Assembly (NCBI GenBank): GCA_026182355.1
Contig: JAPFBL010000568.1
Span: forward strand, 62,001 to 126,000
Reading direction: 5' to 3'
From: Hermatobates lingyangjiaoensis
Taxonomy: Eukaryota; Arthropoda; Insecta; Hemiptera; Hermatobatidae
Length of the DNA stretch: 64,000 nucleotides
Shown here: one piece after another, positions 22,440 through 33,930 of the stretch
Layout of the letters: every line of letters begins with the position of its first letter
Position numbering within the stretch: the first letter of the stretch is position 1
The notes under the pieces: generated by a model
Database searches by the model: none
Seen by the model: only the letters and a program-made list of their open reading frames with translations
What the model was told of the DNA's origin: nothing
Translations under genes and position numbers: made by a program

Positions 22440-22770
22440 AGTTGATTAAGTGGTATTTATGTCATGTGAAAGAAGAAGAAACATTATTGAAAGCGCCCTC
22501 ATAAAAGGCTTTTCTAAGAGCTTAGTCAACACTAGTCCAGGCCTTTTTAAATTAGATGTATTTCTAATTGAAAGAATCGTTAAACAAATCAAGACTATTT
22601 CAACTGTAATAGAGAAAAATACTGCCAATGATGCTAATCTTAATCCAACTTTAAATCAAAACCCATAACCTGCCCACAACTTGTATTCAGTTGCTTTCTG
22701 ACGACGTAAAACGAAAGGCCTCAGAACGATTATCTTCAATCATTTGTGGTGAGTTACCTGAATATTTATA
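22440..22770 (+). mobile_element. Penelope-like 3' end (family L, second copy)
   Basis: An open frame from 22450 to 22668 reads SCERRRNIIESALIKGFSKS, SPGLFKLDVFLIERIVKQIK and ends at a TAA. The hammerhead-like core follows at about 22698-22727 (CTGACGA, C, stem GT/AC, GAA, AGGCCT, C). This shows directly that the motif lies just 3' of the protein end. Upstream parts of the element are missing. Confidence 0.75.
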
Positions 22771-22814
22771 TCAAGTGTTATTATGATAATTTTGTATATA
22801 TAGATATATATATG

Positions 22815-23475
22815 TATGTTTCACATAAACACGTGAAATAACAATCAATGATCAAACCACAATAAGAAATGGGAAAACAAGACTAAGATCTTTCAACCGT
22901 AACAAGCAGTCTTCGTCAGAGTCAAAAACTCAACTCACTCGGTTTGTCATATATGTATGTATGATGTAATTTTTTTTAGGGTTGAGATCTAATGATTTGA
23001 AACTTGTCCTTTTGCAGACGTTTCGACTGATACTTATGACATCTTCAGAGCTTGGTTATATGTTTCTGTTCCAGCATACCTTCCCTTTACTCATTATGAG
23101 TAAAGGAAGGTATACTGCAACAGAAACAGATTTCCAAGCCCTGAAGATGACTTAAATATATTACAAAACATCAGCAAAAGGACTAGTTTCAAATCATTAG
23201 ACCTCAACCCTCAAAAAAATTACATCATATAAATATTGGGTCAAGAAACAAATCATGATAAATATATATAATATATATATATATTTACAAAACTAAAGTT
23301 TATCGGGACTCGGTCAGTTCCACATAAACACGTGAAATAACAATCAAAGTTGTGTCTGTCAACAATCAACTTGTCAGTTGGGCTTTTGACTCTGACGAAG
23401 ACCGCTTGTTACGGTTGAAAGATCTTAGTTTTGTTTTCCCATTTTCTTATTCTGGTTTGATCATTTATATATATA
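22815..23475. repeat. Penelope-like repeats A, N, D/A
   Basis: Family A half-unit 22818-22935; family N inverted pair about 22975-23255 (arms around CAGACGTTTCGACTGATAC and its decayed inverse); then a chimeric unit in which family D sequence (23283-23315) switches abruptly to family A (23316-23465). The switch suggests template jumping or recombination. Confidence 0.6.
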
Positions 23476-23999
23476 TTTATATATATATATAAATATTGAG
23501 ATTTGGAAAAGAAATCCAAAAAACTAATTAAGACAAAAGTGGGCAGAAAATATAATCTCACACACATATATATATAAGGCAATATCCTGAATTGATATAT
23601 TGGTGGAAAAAAAATTTGTTGCATCATCTCCACTCTTCTGGACAACCCCTCCCCCCCAATTGTGAAATTACCTTATCAGTAAGTCATATCCCCCCCCCCC
23701 ATTCTTTTGCTTTATCTTGTTCTTTAGTAGTGTGGGGGAATCGATGAGACAGTGATGTTTGTTTTGTAGGCGTGGCTTTCCCACGCCCCGCCCCTCTTTT
23801 TCTTTTTTTGAACAACACCAACCCCCAACTATTATCTTGATTAGCTTAGCTCTATACTTAACTTCAGAAAGTTCCCTTTCTATAGTATATAACTTGTTAT
23901 TTATTTTCCAACCCTTCCATTTAAAAAACAAAAATTGCCTTTACCACTATAACTACGACCCTTTTTAAAAGAATCTAAAGTTGAATTTAAAACTTTATT
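23476..23999. other. Spacer with poly-C runs
   Basis: Contains C-rich runs near 23648 and 23690 and a slightly GC-rich stretch at 23760-23830. Small frames on both strands show no domain. No gene supported. Confidence 0.35.
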
Positions 24000-25610
24000 A
24001 AAAAAAAAATCTGGAGTGGCCTACACTCAACATTACTATTAGTAAACATAATATTATACTTCTCGGGTATATAATATATAATGTTTCATTTAGGTATAAC
24101 ATAATTTTTTTTAAATTAGAGATGTTTATTAGTCTTTCATTCTTGGAGATAGTACATATAGTGATTGATCCACTTGTCAATATATACGCTTATTTTTGTA
24201 TATGACACCACTGATGCATATAATATCATTAGTATAACCGCAGCAGTAATAATATTTTTGAAAAGCAAAAAAGTAGCTTTTCGTGTTACGAAATAATCTC
24301 TTACAAGAGAACATGACTTTTGTTCCAATAGCCAGTGGATTTCTTACATAGTTTATCTAACCTCCTTCTTAAATTGAATATTTAAGATAAATTTTCCCAT
24401 TTAAAACTTGAAAATATTCCTATTTTGTCTAAAAAATGTCATAAATCGTGTTACGAAGTAATCTCTTACGAGAGAACATGACTTTTGTTCCAATAGCCAG
24501 TGGATTTTTTACATAGTTTATCTAACCTCCTTCTTAAATTGAATATTTAAGAACAATTTTCCCATTTAAAACTTGAAAATATTCCTATTTTGTCTAAAAA
24601 ATGTCATAAATCGTGTTACGAAATAATCTCTTACAAGAGAACATGACTTTTGTTCCAATAGCCAGTGGATTTCTTACATAGTTTATCTAACCTCCTTCTT
24701 AAATTGAATATTTAAGAACAATTTTCCCATTTAAAACTTGAAAATATTCCTATTTTGTCTAAAAAATGTCAAAAACATCTAATAAAAAATGTCATTTTAA
24801 GATAATTTTTAATTCAAGATGATAAGATCCGTTAGTTTAGGATAATCAATCAGTTTTTATAGCGTTATTACACTTTGTCGTAATTAAAATTACGTCAGTT
24901 TTTTTTATAAATTGCTAATTTGTTGGCAAATTTTTATGGTTTTTCAATGAGCAGTTTGGCATCAAAAAAATATTTTTTGAAAACAGAAAATATACTGTAA
25001 TGCCGTTTTTTGTGAATGTAATTTTGAAAAACATTATCTCAACGCATTCTCCTTAGAATTTTCTATTTTTTAGCTATAGTTTCATTTTGATCCATCAAAC
25101 GGTATAACTTGTATCGCTTTCACAAGCTTTCAAATTGAATTATAAGTCAAAATTTTTATATTATATTGAAAAAAAAAATATTTCCTGTTGTTTTAAAAAT
25201 CGGAGGTTATTTTTCATTTGTTGATTTTATAACCTCAAAGATATTGCAAAAATTTCAAGACTTTAGAATTAATAGTTTGATTAAAAAAAAATGTAGTTTA
25301 AAAACAGGTTTTTGGCAAAAAGAGTGACTTTCCCGTCATCCATAATTACTCTGAAACAGTAGGGCTCATCTACACTATGAGGCCCATTTTTGTGTAAAAT
25401 ATCAACTTGATCCATCAAAGATTCTGGACCGTAGCGTGGTAACAAGCAATGCTAACACACTCACCCACCCACCCACACACACACACACAGACATCATCGA
25501 AAAAACTTCATAAATCGACTTTTGGTACTTCAAAACATATAATTCCGTCAAAATCTCGAGATCGAATTTTTTCACGATCACTATACTTTACTTATAGTAA
25601 AGTAAAAACA
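24000..25610. mobile_element. 1.6-kb inverted-repeat element, copy 2 (inverted)
   Basis: Begins AAATCTGGAGTGGCCTACAC followed by TTACTATTAGTAA and ends TACTTATAGTAAAGTA near 25605. It matches 7030-8660 in reverse orientation, including the GT/CA tract (25460-25490). It differs by an internal triplication, annotated next. Confidence 0.6.
24281..24775. repeat. 165-bp tandem triplication inside the element
   Basis: Units begin TCGTGTTACGAA at 24281, 24446 and 24611 and are nearly identical, so the triplication is recent relative to the element. Copy 3 of the family (58738-59450) has one unit only. Confidence 0.9.
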
Positions 25611-26399
25611 GGTTGTAGTAACATTAGTAAAATTTTTAGTTGTGTCATTATAATGATTGCATTTTTTTTTGATACTTTGACTACAATTTCATGTATTTAG
25701 AAGTAATTTTGATTTCAGGGTTACTCCTTTAGCTTTTTGATTATGTAGTGGAAATCGAGTGGACACCCATTGGTGGCAGTCCGTAACTATGTTTAAGCTT
25801 TATGACGACAGAAAGTCACATGACCATTGACCATTGCCGTTTTAGTCGTCTTTGGGGGTTTGTGGGGATTACTAGTTGGGAAAGATTTTTGAGCAAGTGG
25901 GTTTAGATGAATTGAGAGTTTACTGTGAATTTTTTGTAGCGGTCTTTTACGTAGTCGAGAACGAAGGGGACTTTAAGATCTCGGTGAATGATTATATTTG
26001 GGACATAAAATGGGAATGATTGCATTTAAAGCACCGAAGAATAGAAATATACATTTCAGCCCTACAAATATTCCAATATAATTTTAATCCAGTCGCTCTA
26101 ATCTTACCATGGAGATTAGGTGAAACCTCCAATATACATGGTTTCCGTGTCGGATATTGCCAGGAAATAGGATGTGGTTTTTTAGTGGGTCGGGACCCCC
26201 AACCCCACATACCCTAAACAAGACGTCTGGCTAAGGAGGGATCTGCTGAACAGATTTTTCCAAATCCTACGATGAAAAAAGGTGGCGAACTTTATTTCTA
26301 CAGATACTAACAGAAGGACCCTAAGATTCGGCTAGATTAGACTCTGTAACAGCTTGACCGATCATATCCCAAATCCAATGTCTTCTATTAACCCTTTCA
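25611..26399. other. Spacer with GC-richer stretch
   Basis: Overlapping frames on both strands at 25992-26217 are open, and the + frame continues toward a LAKEGSAEQIFPNP-like phrase, which faintly recalls the end of a LINE RNase H domain. This is too weak to call. Otherwise nothing seen. Confidence 0.3.
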
Positions 26400-26530
26400 G
26401 AGTCAAGGGTTTTTGACTCTGACGAAGACCGCTTGTTACGGTTGAAAGATCTTAGTCTTGTTTTCCCATTTCTTATTGTGGTTTGATCATTGATTGTTGT
26501 TTCACGTGTTTATGTGAAATCTTTTTTTAT
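26400..26530 (+). repeat. Family A Penelope-like unit, single and near-complete
   Basis: Runs from GTTTTTGACT to a GTTTCACGTGTTTATGTGAA end followed by (TA)n. It is one of the best-preserved + strand family A copies (compare 38880-38995). Confidence 0.75.
26415..26457 (+). ncRNA. Hammerhead-like motif (family A)
   Basis: GACT (26415-26418), CTGACGA (26419-26425), one A, stem GACCG/CGGTT with a 7-nt loop, GAA, self-complementary AGATCT (26447-26452), T, then AGTC (26454-26457) pairing with the first GACT. All elements of a type I hammerhead are in order, apart from the extra base before stem II. Confidence 0.6.
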
Positions 26531-26804
26531 ATATATATATATATATATTATAATATATATCCTAAAAAAAACCGCAAAAACACAGGGTTTTGCAATTTTT
26601 ACAGGATTTTCAATTATTATCTCGGAGATTACTAGGATAGATATCAAAGTGGTTTTCGCTGATAGAATGTCATTTTTTTCCCTTCATAAAATAAATAGAA
26701 AATGGTACATGTCTATTTGGAATAAGTAATAAAATATTTAGTTCCTGCATTTCGACATTACCACAAAGGTTAGTATTATTAATATTAAACACATAATATA
26801 CCGT

Positions 26805-26935
26805 TTTACATCGTACACTGCTGCTGTAGCTCTTCGGGTGTCACCCATCTTCAACAAGAAATGCATTTCGGACCGACATCCGAAACCGGTCTGAGAGCTA
26901 CAGCAGCAGTGTACAAGGTAAGACGGTATATTATA
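26805..26935. repeat. Inverted repeat (family O)
   Basis: Arms GTACACTGCTGCTGTAGCTC and its inverse enclose about 75 bp. A degenerate core on the - strand reads TTGAAGA-T-GGGTGACACCC-GAAGAGC, so this is probably a decayed member of the ribozyme-bearing class. Confidence 0.6.
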
Positions 26936-27489
26936 TTTCTAATATTAAAAATATTTAGTATTTATTCATACATATAATGGTGATTTTACGGAAAATTGTA
27001 CATAAAATTACAATCAATATAGTTTCATAATAAATGGATCGAACATGCTCAAAAGATTGACAACAATAAATTTAGTTATTCTGCCGTGATGTGTAACTTT
27101 AGTAACTAATATAAAATAAATAAACATAAAAATCAAAAATAGATAGCCAAAAATGTTCAGTGTGACAAAAAATGTTCAGTGTCCCATTACAAAAAAGGGA
27201 TTAATACTGCTACAATATCTTTAGTGTTTTATTGCTAAATATTAGCTACTATTTTCATTCAATTTTCCTTTATAACCTTTAAGTTTTTTAACTGTTCTGG
27301 GTTTAAATAAATTATTCTTGTAGTGGAAATTGAAAACCAAACTACTTGTTTGAATTTCCACTGATATCGGACAATAGTTTAAACATAAAATACTATTAAA
27401 AGTAGGATTACGCAAGATTAAAAATTGTAATCGATTCCCAGCTTTAATAAATTGTAAGAATCCTTAATATATTTTCGGTTAACGTGTGC
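26936..27489. other. AT-rich spacer
   Basis: No repeat, open frame or RNA gene that I can support. Confidence 0.35.
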
Positions 27490-29725
27490 TCCCCCCCGAA
27501 GTGCCTTCACCTTGTCGTGGTGGGGGGGCTTAACATGCTTCGATATGGTATGAACTAAGAAAGGCACAAGCTGGGCGGAGTGCTTGCCTGGTCTGGCGTC
27601 CGGGGGTAGCTAGTCTGCCTGTCTGCGCGCTGGTCAGGGAGGCGGTCCCGCCCTTGTAGATAACAGGTAATATTCGCTGTGGGCACAATAGTGGCTTTAG
27701 CTGCTACCTTGGTGTTCCTGTCCGTGGGCTGGTATCCGCTGATGGCAAGCCCATTCATTCGAGGGGTGCTTGCCTGGTCTGGCGTCCGGGGGTAGCTAGT
27801 CTGCATGTCTGCACGCTGGTCAGGGGGCCGTCCGCCCTTGTAGGTAACAGGTACTATTTGCTGTGGTCACAAAAGTAGCTTTAGCTGCTACCTTGGTGTT
27901 CCTGTCCGTGGGCTGGTATCCGCTGATGGCAAGCCCATTCAGTCGAGGGGTGCTTGCCTGGTCTGGCGTCCGGGGGTAGCTAGTCTGCCTGTTTGCGCGC
28001 TGGTCAGGGGGCCGTCCACCCTTGTAGATAACAGGTTCTATTCGCTGTGGGCACAACATTCGGCTGTGGGTCCCTGTCTGGGCTGTAGTCCACTGGTGGC
28101 AAGCTTATTCAGTCGCGCACTGATCTCGGGGCGGGGTTCCAAGGCATCTTTTCTTCTTCTGGCTTTGAGCTTGTCTTTTCGAAGATTTTTTCTGCCCCTG
28201 CAAAACTATCATTCTATTATATAGAGACTATTATATGTATTGTATTGTATTATATTGTATTATATTATATTGTATTCTACTGTATTGTATATAGAGACTA
28301 TTGGTCACATATATTCGGGCGGGACCATTGTGGTGGGCATGGGTCTGTCCAGGCAGTTGCAGCGTGTTACCGTCGGAATGTTTCTCCTTCCTTTACTTAC
28401 CTATTCTTTGCTATCTCTCACTCTCTATTAACTGTTACCCTTGTATTCTTCCTTTTATTTTTCCCCTGTAATCGTTGATAATCCCTTTCATCAAGTAACC
28501 AACAGTCTCTCTAGAGATTAACGGGCATATGATTTATTCGGATGTGGCTGGTTTGTGGCTGACAAGGGTCTCCCCAGCATCTCGCGACGGGCTACCGTCT
28601 GGATGATTCTCCTATTTTCTCCTGCACCTTTTCTTGCTACCTCTGATTCTTTTGTGGCTGACAAGTGTCTGTCTAGCATCTTGCGACGGACTACCGTCTA
28701 GATCAGCGTTTCCCAAAGTGGGCGGTACCGCCCCCCTGGGGGCGGTGGTTTGATATTGGGGGGCGGTAACGCAAAAATAGGCGGTTGGGGGGCGGTAACG
28801 CAAAAATAGGCGGTTTGGGGGGCGGTAACTAAAAAATAGATGGTTGGAGGCGACAGTTTAGCTAATGTAGCAGCTGGCTGCTACAATACTTACAACGTCG
28901 TCAGAAACTGTTGGCGGTAACCATCAAAAACCATACAAGTAATAAAAATTAGAAATAAGAATTTCAAAAGATATGTCACTCTTTTACCTGAGGATTAAGG
29001 GGTCAGCCCCGGTCGAAAGTAAAAGAGAGTTTTCGGTCAAAAGAAAGGGAATAAAAAGATAAGCTGCTGTGGCTGTAGATTGCATGACAGCTAGAGGATG
29101 GTTTTTACCTATTTCTTACTGTACTTCTTTCTTTCCCCAAACATCCATTTCTGGACATTAGTCCTTTCCTGCGCTTTCACCCTTTTAAAATACCATTCTT
29201 ATATTCATTAACCTGAATATATTCATTAACCATTATATTCATTAACCTGAATAGGATAGGTTAGTTCTGATAGGCTTTTTGGCATATCTTTCCATTTTTA
29301 TGGGGTAGGGGGCGCTGGCAGGCTATTCTAGAAGACAAGGGGGCGCTGGCACTCTACTCTAGAAGACAAGGGGGCGCCAGCCTGAAAAAGTTTGGGAAAC
29401 CCTGGTCTAGATGCTTCTCCTACTTTCTCTCTGCACCTTCCCTGACTCTTTCCCTAACTTACCTAATCTTTGCTATCTTTCAACTCCCTATTAACTACTA
29501 ACCTTGTATTTTTCCAATTCCATTTTTTCCCCTGTAATCCTTGATGAACCCTATCATCAAGTAACCCTCAGTCCTTTTTAGAGACTAAACTAGCATAAGC
29601 TTTCGTTGATGTAGGTCGAAGAATCCCGCCTCCGCGAGGTCCACCTTGGACCGTTTCGTCCTATATCATTCGTGAAAAGACAGTTAGTCCTCGTGACATG
29701 GCGAAAAAGCTCCACGTTAAAAAAC
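27490..29725. mobile_element. GC-richer retroelement-like region, split by a hAT
   Basis: Starts with CCTTCACCTTGTCGTGGTGG, holds about three ~185-bp repeats at 27581-28115 (TGCTTGCCTGGTCTGGCGTC starts at 27581, 27767 and 27951), then related ~200-bp segments (28345-28520; 28555-28703 joined to 29413-29590). It ends with CATGGCGAAAAAGCTCCACG and TTAAAAAAC near 29725. The tandem units recall the repeated 5' regions or tails of LINEs, but no reverse transcriptase is present, so the class is a guess. The proline/threonine-rich - strand frames are translations of the repeat. Confidence 0.45.
28704..29404. mobile_element. hAT-type non-autonomous element, 701 bp
   Basis: Ends CAGCGTTTCCCAAAGT and the inverse of CAGGGTTTCCCAAACT, with GTCTAGAT exactly duplicated at 28696-28703 and 29405-29412. 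The interior has GGGGGCGGT-type repeats and no transposase. It interrupts a repeat unit whose uninterrupted relative is at 28590-28612. Confidence 0.9.
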
Positions 29726-30529
29726 ATCAACCTATTCTGCTTTATCATAGTATCGCTGAAAGGCCAAGGAACATGAATAAATCAAAACAGGTTAGCGGGT
29801 GCTCTTTCGTCAGATTCTCTCCGTAACCTCACAAAACTGATCTAGCGGATGTTTCATTCAAAAATACCATGACTCTCCTTTTAAAATTTTATTTTCGTTA
29901 TTATTTTTTTTTTTGTTAATATGCTGAAAAAGGAGCCCCTGTCATGGCGTTATACCTCCAAATATAAACATCATAAAAAAGTAATTTATTATAAATATCT
30001 ATATACAAATTACATGACAATTTGTATCTTATGTACGCATATTCTGTTGAATACCAACAATAATTGCTTTTCCTTTCATACCAAAGAAAAAAATACTATG
30101 ACAGTCAGTTAGACAGTTGTATAAGAGTTTGGTGAATACATTTTTGCATTTTAAAAGTGAAACTACTCGTATAATTAAATCTTCTCTAATTAATATTTCA
30201 AATACTGAATTAACTGTGGTAGTATGGCGGGTAATCCTTGTTCTGTATATTAACTTTTTTAGTGAATTAATCTATTTGCTCTAAAACCAGTGATTTACTT
30301 AGAAAATAAATCAACCTGCAATTAAAAAAAAAAAAAATAAATATTACCATAGTTGCTTTTACAAAAGGATATCAACGTAGTTTTACTTTTCAGGTATGAT
30401 TATTAGAAAATATTTTTTAAATAAGTTATAATATAATTATAGGAAAATATGACAGATGAGGTGCAATAAGTAAGCTACCTAATAATATTATAAAAATAAT
30501 ATCTTAAAATAATTAGTGCTTTATGTGAA
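29726..30529. other. AT-rich spacer
   Basis: A small + frame at 29921-30112 has no domain or splice context. No gene supported. Confidence 0.35.
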
Positions 30530-31170
30530 AAGGTAAAATGGATTAACTTTTACCATTTCATTCTGAGGTAAAATGGATAAACAAATTAAGTTTTATTCAA
30601 CAGCAACAACGCGTTTCGAACACTTTGTGTTCATCATCAGGAAGACACAAAGGATGTGGTGCTGACGGGTTGGTCTAGTGACGCGTTGTTTTCACTGGAC
30701 CTACCCCTCAGCACCACATCCTTGGTGTCTTCCTGATGATGAACACAATGTGTTCAAAACGCGTTGTTGCTGTTGAATAAATCTTCATTTGTGTGGAAAC
30801 TTTTGTTTGTTTATCCATTTTACTTCAGAATGAGTAAATACCACATAATTACGGATTGAACAAGTAATGATTTTACCATTTCATAAACAAAATCATTTTT
30901 TAATTAATTAATTGTACGGTAAAAAGCTAATGAAATGGTCTCCAGATATAAAAATTTAATGGCATAAACAAAGCGTTTCGAACACATAGTGTTCTTCCTC
31001 AGGCATTAACTAGAGGAAGTAGTGTCTATGGTACACAGATGCAGACAGTTGAGTTGTACAACAGACACTCACTCTTAGTTAATGCCTGAAGAGGAACACT
31101 ACATGTTCGAAACCCGTTTTTTATACCATTAAATTTTTATATCTGGAGACCATTTCATTAGCATTTTACC
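30530..31170. repeat. Penelope-like pairs P and Q
   Basis: Family P arms about 30535-30660 and 30720-30840; the - strand core at about 30607-30643 reads CTGATGA-T-GAACAC..GTGTTC-GAA-ACGCGT-T. Family Q arms about 30900-31010 and 31075-31170, core CTGAGGA-A-GAACAC..GTGTTC-GAA-ACGCGT at the related copy 40950. Both share the flanking CATTTCATTAGC/TTTTACC-type ends. Confidence 0.7.
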
Positions 31171-31700
31171 CTACAATGAGTAATTAATCATTACAGAAAC
31201 AATGTCATATTAGCTAGTTTTAGTTTATTAAATTATCAAATTGTTTATTATTATTGTTAGATTGTAGTTAACTATTGATATAGTTTCTTACGTATTAGTA
31301 CCGATCTGAACTCATTAACAAAATCCTTTCTTAATTAATTAATGATTAATAATTACAGAAACAATATCTTTTTAACTAGCTTCAAGTTTATTAAATTATC
31401 AAATTGTTTATTATTGTTAGATTGTTGTTAACTATTGATATAGGTTCTTACGTATTAGTACCAATCTGGACTCATTAATAACATAATTTTTTTAATTAAT
31501 TAATGATTAATAATTACAGAAACAATATCATTTTAGCTAGTTTCAAATTTTTTAAATCATCAAATTGTTTGTTATTATTGTTGGATTGCAGTTAACTATT
31601 GATATAGGTTCTTTCGTATTTGTACCGATCTGAACATACAGACTCGAAATCTGGGGATCAATCAAGCGATCAAGCTAATAAAAAAAAAAATATGTTAAAA
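31171..31700. repeat. Three diverged ~155-160-bp tandem units
   Basis: Each unit has TTAATTAATTAATGATTAAT, ATTACAGAAACAAT, TCAAATTGTTTATTATT and TATTAGTACCGATCTGAAC-like parts. Positions are near 31178, 31331 and 31492. No coding content. Confidence 0.75.
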
Positions 31701-31709
31701 ATTTAGTTA

Positions 31710-33102
31710 TCTTTATAAAAAAAATAATGATTTTGTCTGTACATTGCTTAGAACTGACTCATTTCAAGTTTTCTTTACGTTTCATACATTGGAGAAACCG
31801 AATCCACTCTTAGAAAAATTTCTGTCGGTTTGTCGGTTTGTCGGTTTGTCTGTTTGTCCGCAAAACTTTGTCACAGGTAAACTCAGCTACCATAAGACAT
31901 ATAAAGCTGAAACTTTTACAGTATATTTGTGTAGGTCTAACTTAAAATATAGGCTCTGAATTGATTGGAAATTCAACGTAGAAGTGAAGTTATGGACGTT
32001 TAACGCAAAAATGTTTGTCACAAGTAAACTCAGCCACCACAAGACATAGCGAGCTGAAACATTGACACTGGATTTGTGTATGCCTAACTTAAAATATGGG
32101 CTCTAAATAGATTATTAATTCAGTACAGAAGCGAAGTTATGGGGCTTTTAGCTGTATTTTCCTAACTTCACAGACAAGTTTGTTTTGAAAATACACAGGT
32201 ATGGCAAGTAGGTATTGTTAGTTGATTTTAATTTCAATTGAGCATATGGATATATTGCGTATTTGACATCATTGAAATGGTGTTTCACAGAGTTGAGGAT
32301 GTACTATCTATTGAGAATAAATGTTTTGTAAACGAGCAATTCTCAACTCTTAATACGAACAGGCAGGAAAAATCAACAAACAAGTTCTTACGCTATATCA
32401 TACCGAGGAAAGACCTTACAAGTCAGTAAAGAGATTGGATTAGTGATGAAGAAGCAGTTCATTATCTAATTGAATTTCTTGACTCTGAATTTATTTCTCC
32501 TGGACTGCCTGCTCATGAGTAAAAACTTAAAGTAGGAGCACCAATGATGCTGCAATTTAGTAGCAGTAATAAATTTCATGTTACGAAACATGAGTGCCCC
32601 AAAAACTGTGCAACGGGACACGACTCTGAGTTCGTGCTCTACACAGATATGCCATAGAGACGGACATAATGACTGGATGTGGTATTGAGGAGTCTGTGTG
32701 TATACCACGCATACCATTGATTCCGAGCCACTGTCTGTTTCCATTCAAATGATTGCAATGTCCCGTCAGAGTCTATTTCGCAATGACGTTAACTAAGTCG
32801 CAAAGGGAGACTTTATCTAACGCAGGAACTCAAGTTAGCGAAACCAAGTTTTTCTCACATGGTCAACTGTAGTTTACTTGCTCAATAGTCAGAGGTTTCA
32901 ACTGATTGTTCTTCCAAGAACCTGAAGGACAGACAGCTAATGTAGTGTATACAGAGGCATTTGTTTAACACTGTACTAATAATGGTGTTTTCTACTATTC
33001 TATAATTTCTAATTATAGTATTAGTAATATACTATAATTATATGTTGGAATACCAAGTATAATAGAATTTTTGATTCCGTCAAAGACGGGTACATTTGCT
33101 AG
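31710..33102 (+). mobile_element. Helitron, internally deleted, with both ends visible
   Basis: Begins TC (after A) at 31710. Ends with a perfect hairpin CCGTC-AAA-GACGG at 33077-33089 followed ten bases later by CTAG at 33099-33102 and a T, the standard Helitron 3' end. It carries a helicase C-terminal remnant (next entry). The left part is repeated inverted at 1-868. Confidence 0.8.
32330..32960 (+). pseudogene. Helitron Pif1-like helicase C-terminal remnant
   Basis: Across several frame breaks one can read EFLDSEFISPGLPAHE, KLKVGAPMMLQF, CIPRIPLIPSHCLFPF, CPVRVYFAMTLTKSQ and, at the end, FFSHGQL and PEGQTANVVY. In intact Helitron proteins the matching segments are the late SF1 helicase motifs (the FAMTxNKSQG motif contains the arginine/lysine loop) and the final FSHGQLYVAxSR block. 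Internal stops and shifts show it is inactive. Confidence 0.8.
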
Positions 33103-33109
33103 TGTTAAA

Positions 33110-33620
33110 AAAAAAATATTTACCCAACATAAAATAACATTAATGAAAGGAATGTGTCTTTATAATATTACCTTAGAACCTTCGTATTTTATCTCAATTG
33201 TGTTCAAGTTTCTTTCTAAAATTATTCATTTTTAACTCTAATGTAATAGCTTATTACATAATTGTTATATTTATTTATAATACATTTGTACTATTGTCAT
33301 CGGCGAGCACGCAAGCGACTGGCTACCCTGACTCAACGCCTTTACTTCATTACCATTGTTTATATTATTCAAGTTTTAAGTTCAAAAATTTTTTTTATTA
33401 CATTTATTTTTAATATATTTATGTTACTGTCATCGGTGAGCACGCAAGCCAGTGAGCTACTCTGGCTCCATGGTTTTAGTCTATTACCGGTGTTTATATT
33501 ACCCAAATATTCAATTAAATAATACATTCGCACTGCTGTCATCGGCGAGCACGCAAAACACTTGCTACTCTGACTCAAATTTTGGGAATACAGTGATAAT
33601 TTTCTTTTATTTAACATTAT
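33110..33620. repeat. Unclassified repeat, also at 55386-56460
   Basis: Opens with AACATAAAATAACATTAATG and GAATGTGTCTTTATAATATT, shared with 55390 onward. It contains three copies of GTCATCGG(C/T)GAGCACGCAA (near 33296, 33429 and 33538). Because 55530-56327 is a hAT insertion, this copy represents its empty site near 33237-33250. The overlapping small frames are not supported as genes. Confidence 0.65.
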
Positions 33621-33930
33621 TCAGGTAATAAATAATATATATTTAATCGCAGGTCCCTATCTCCATGGGAAATGGGTGAACAAACAAACAAACAAACGAA
33701 CTAACAAACTTTATTTATAGTGATAATCATGTATAGGTTAGCGTGTTTATTCTGTTTTTTTCTATCTATCTATAGATATTTATCCATAGATCTATCTATT
33801 CTGTGTTTTCCTATCTATTAATTCATTGTTACAAGTGATTATGACTAGTACATAAAAATGAAAAAAATGTGGCTGATCGGGTACAAACATTTTTTTTGTT
33901 TTCCAACACTTATATGGCTTTCATCTTTTA

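Noticed and set aside
25992..26217. Possible coding exon or mitochondrial insert
   Set aside because: Both strands are open over the same stretch, no domain is recognised, and nothing matches a mitochondrial gene that I can identify.
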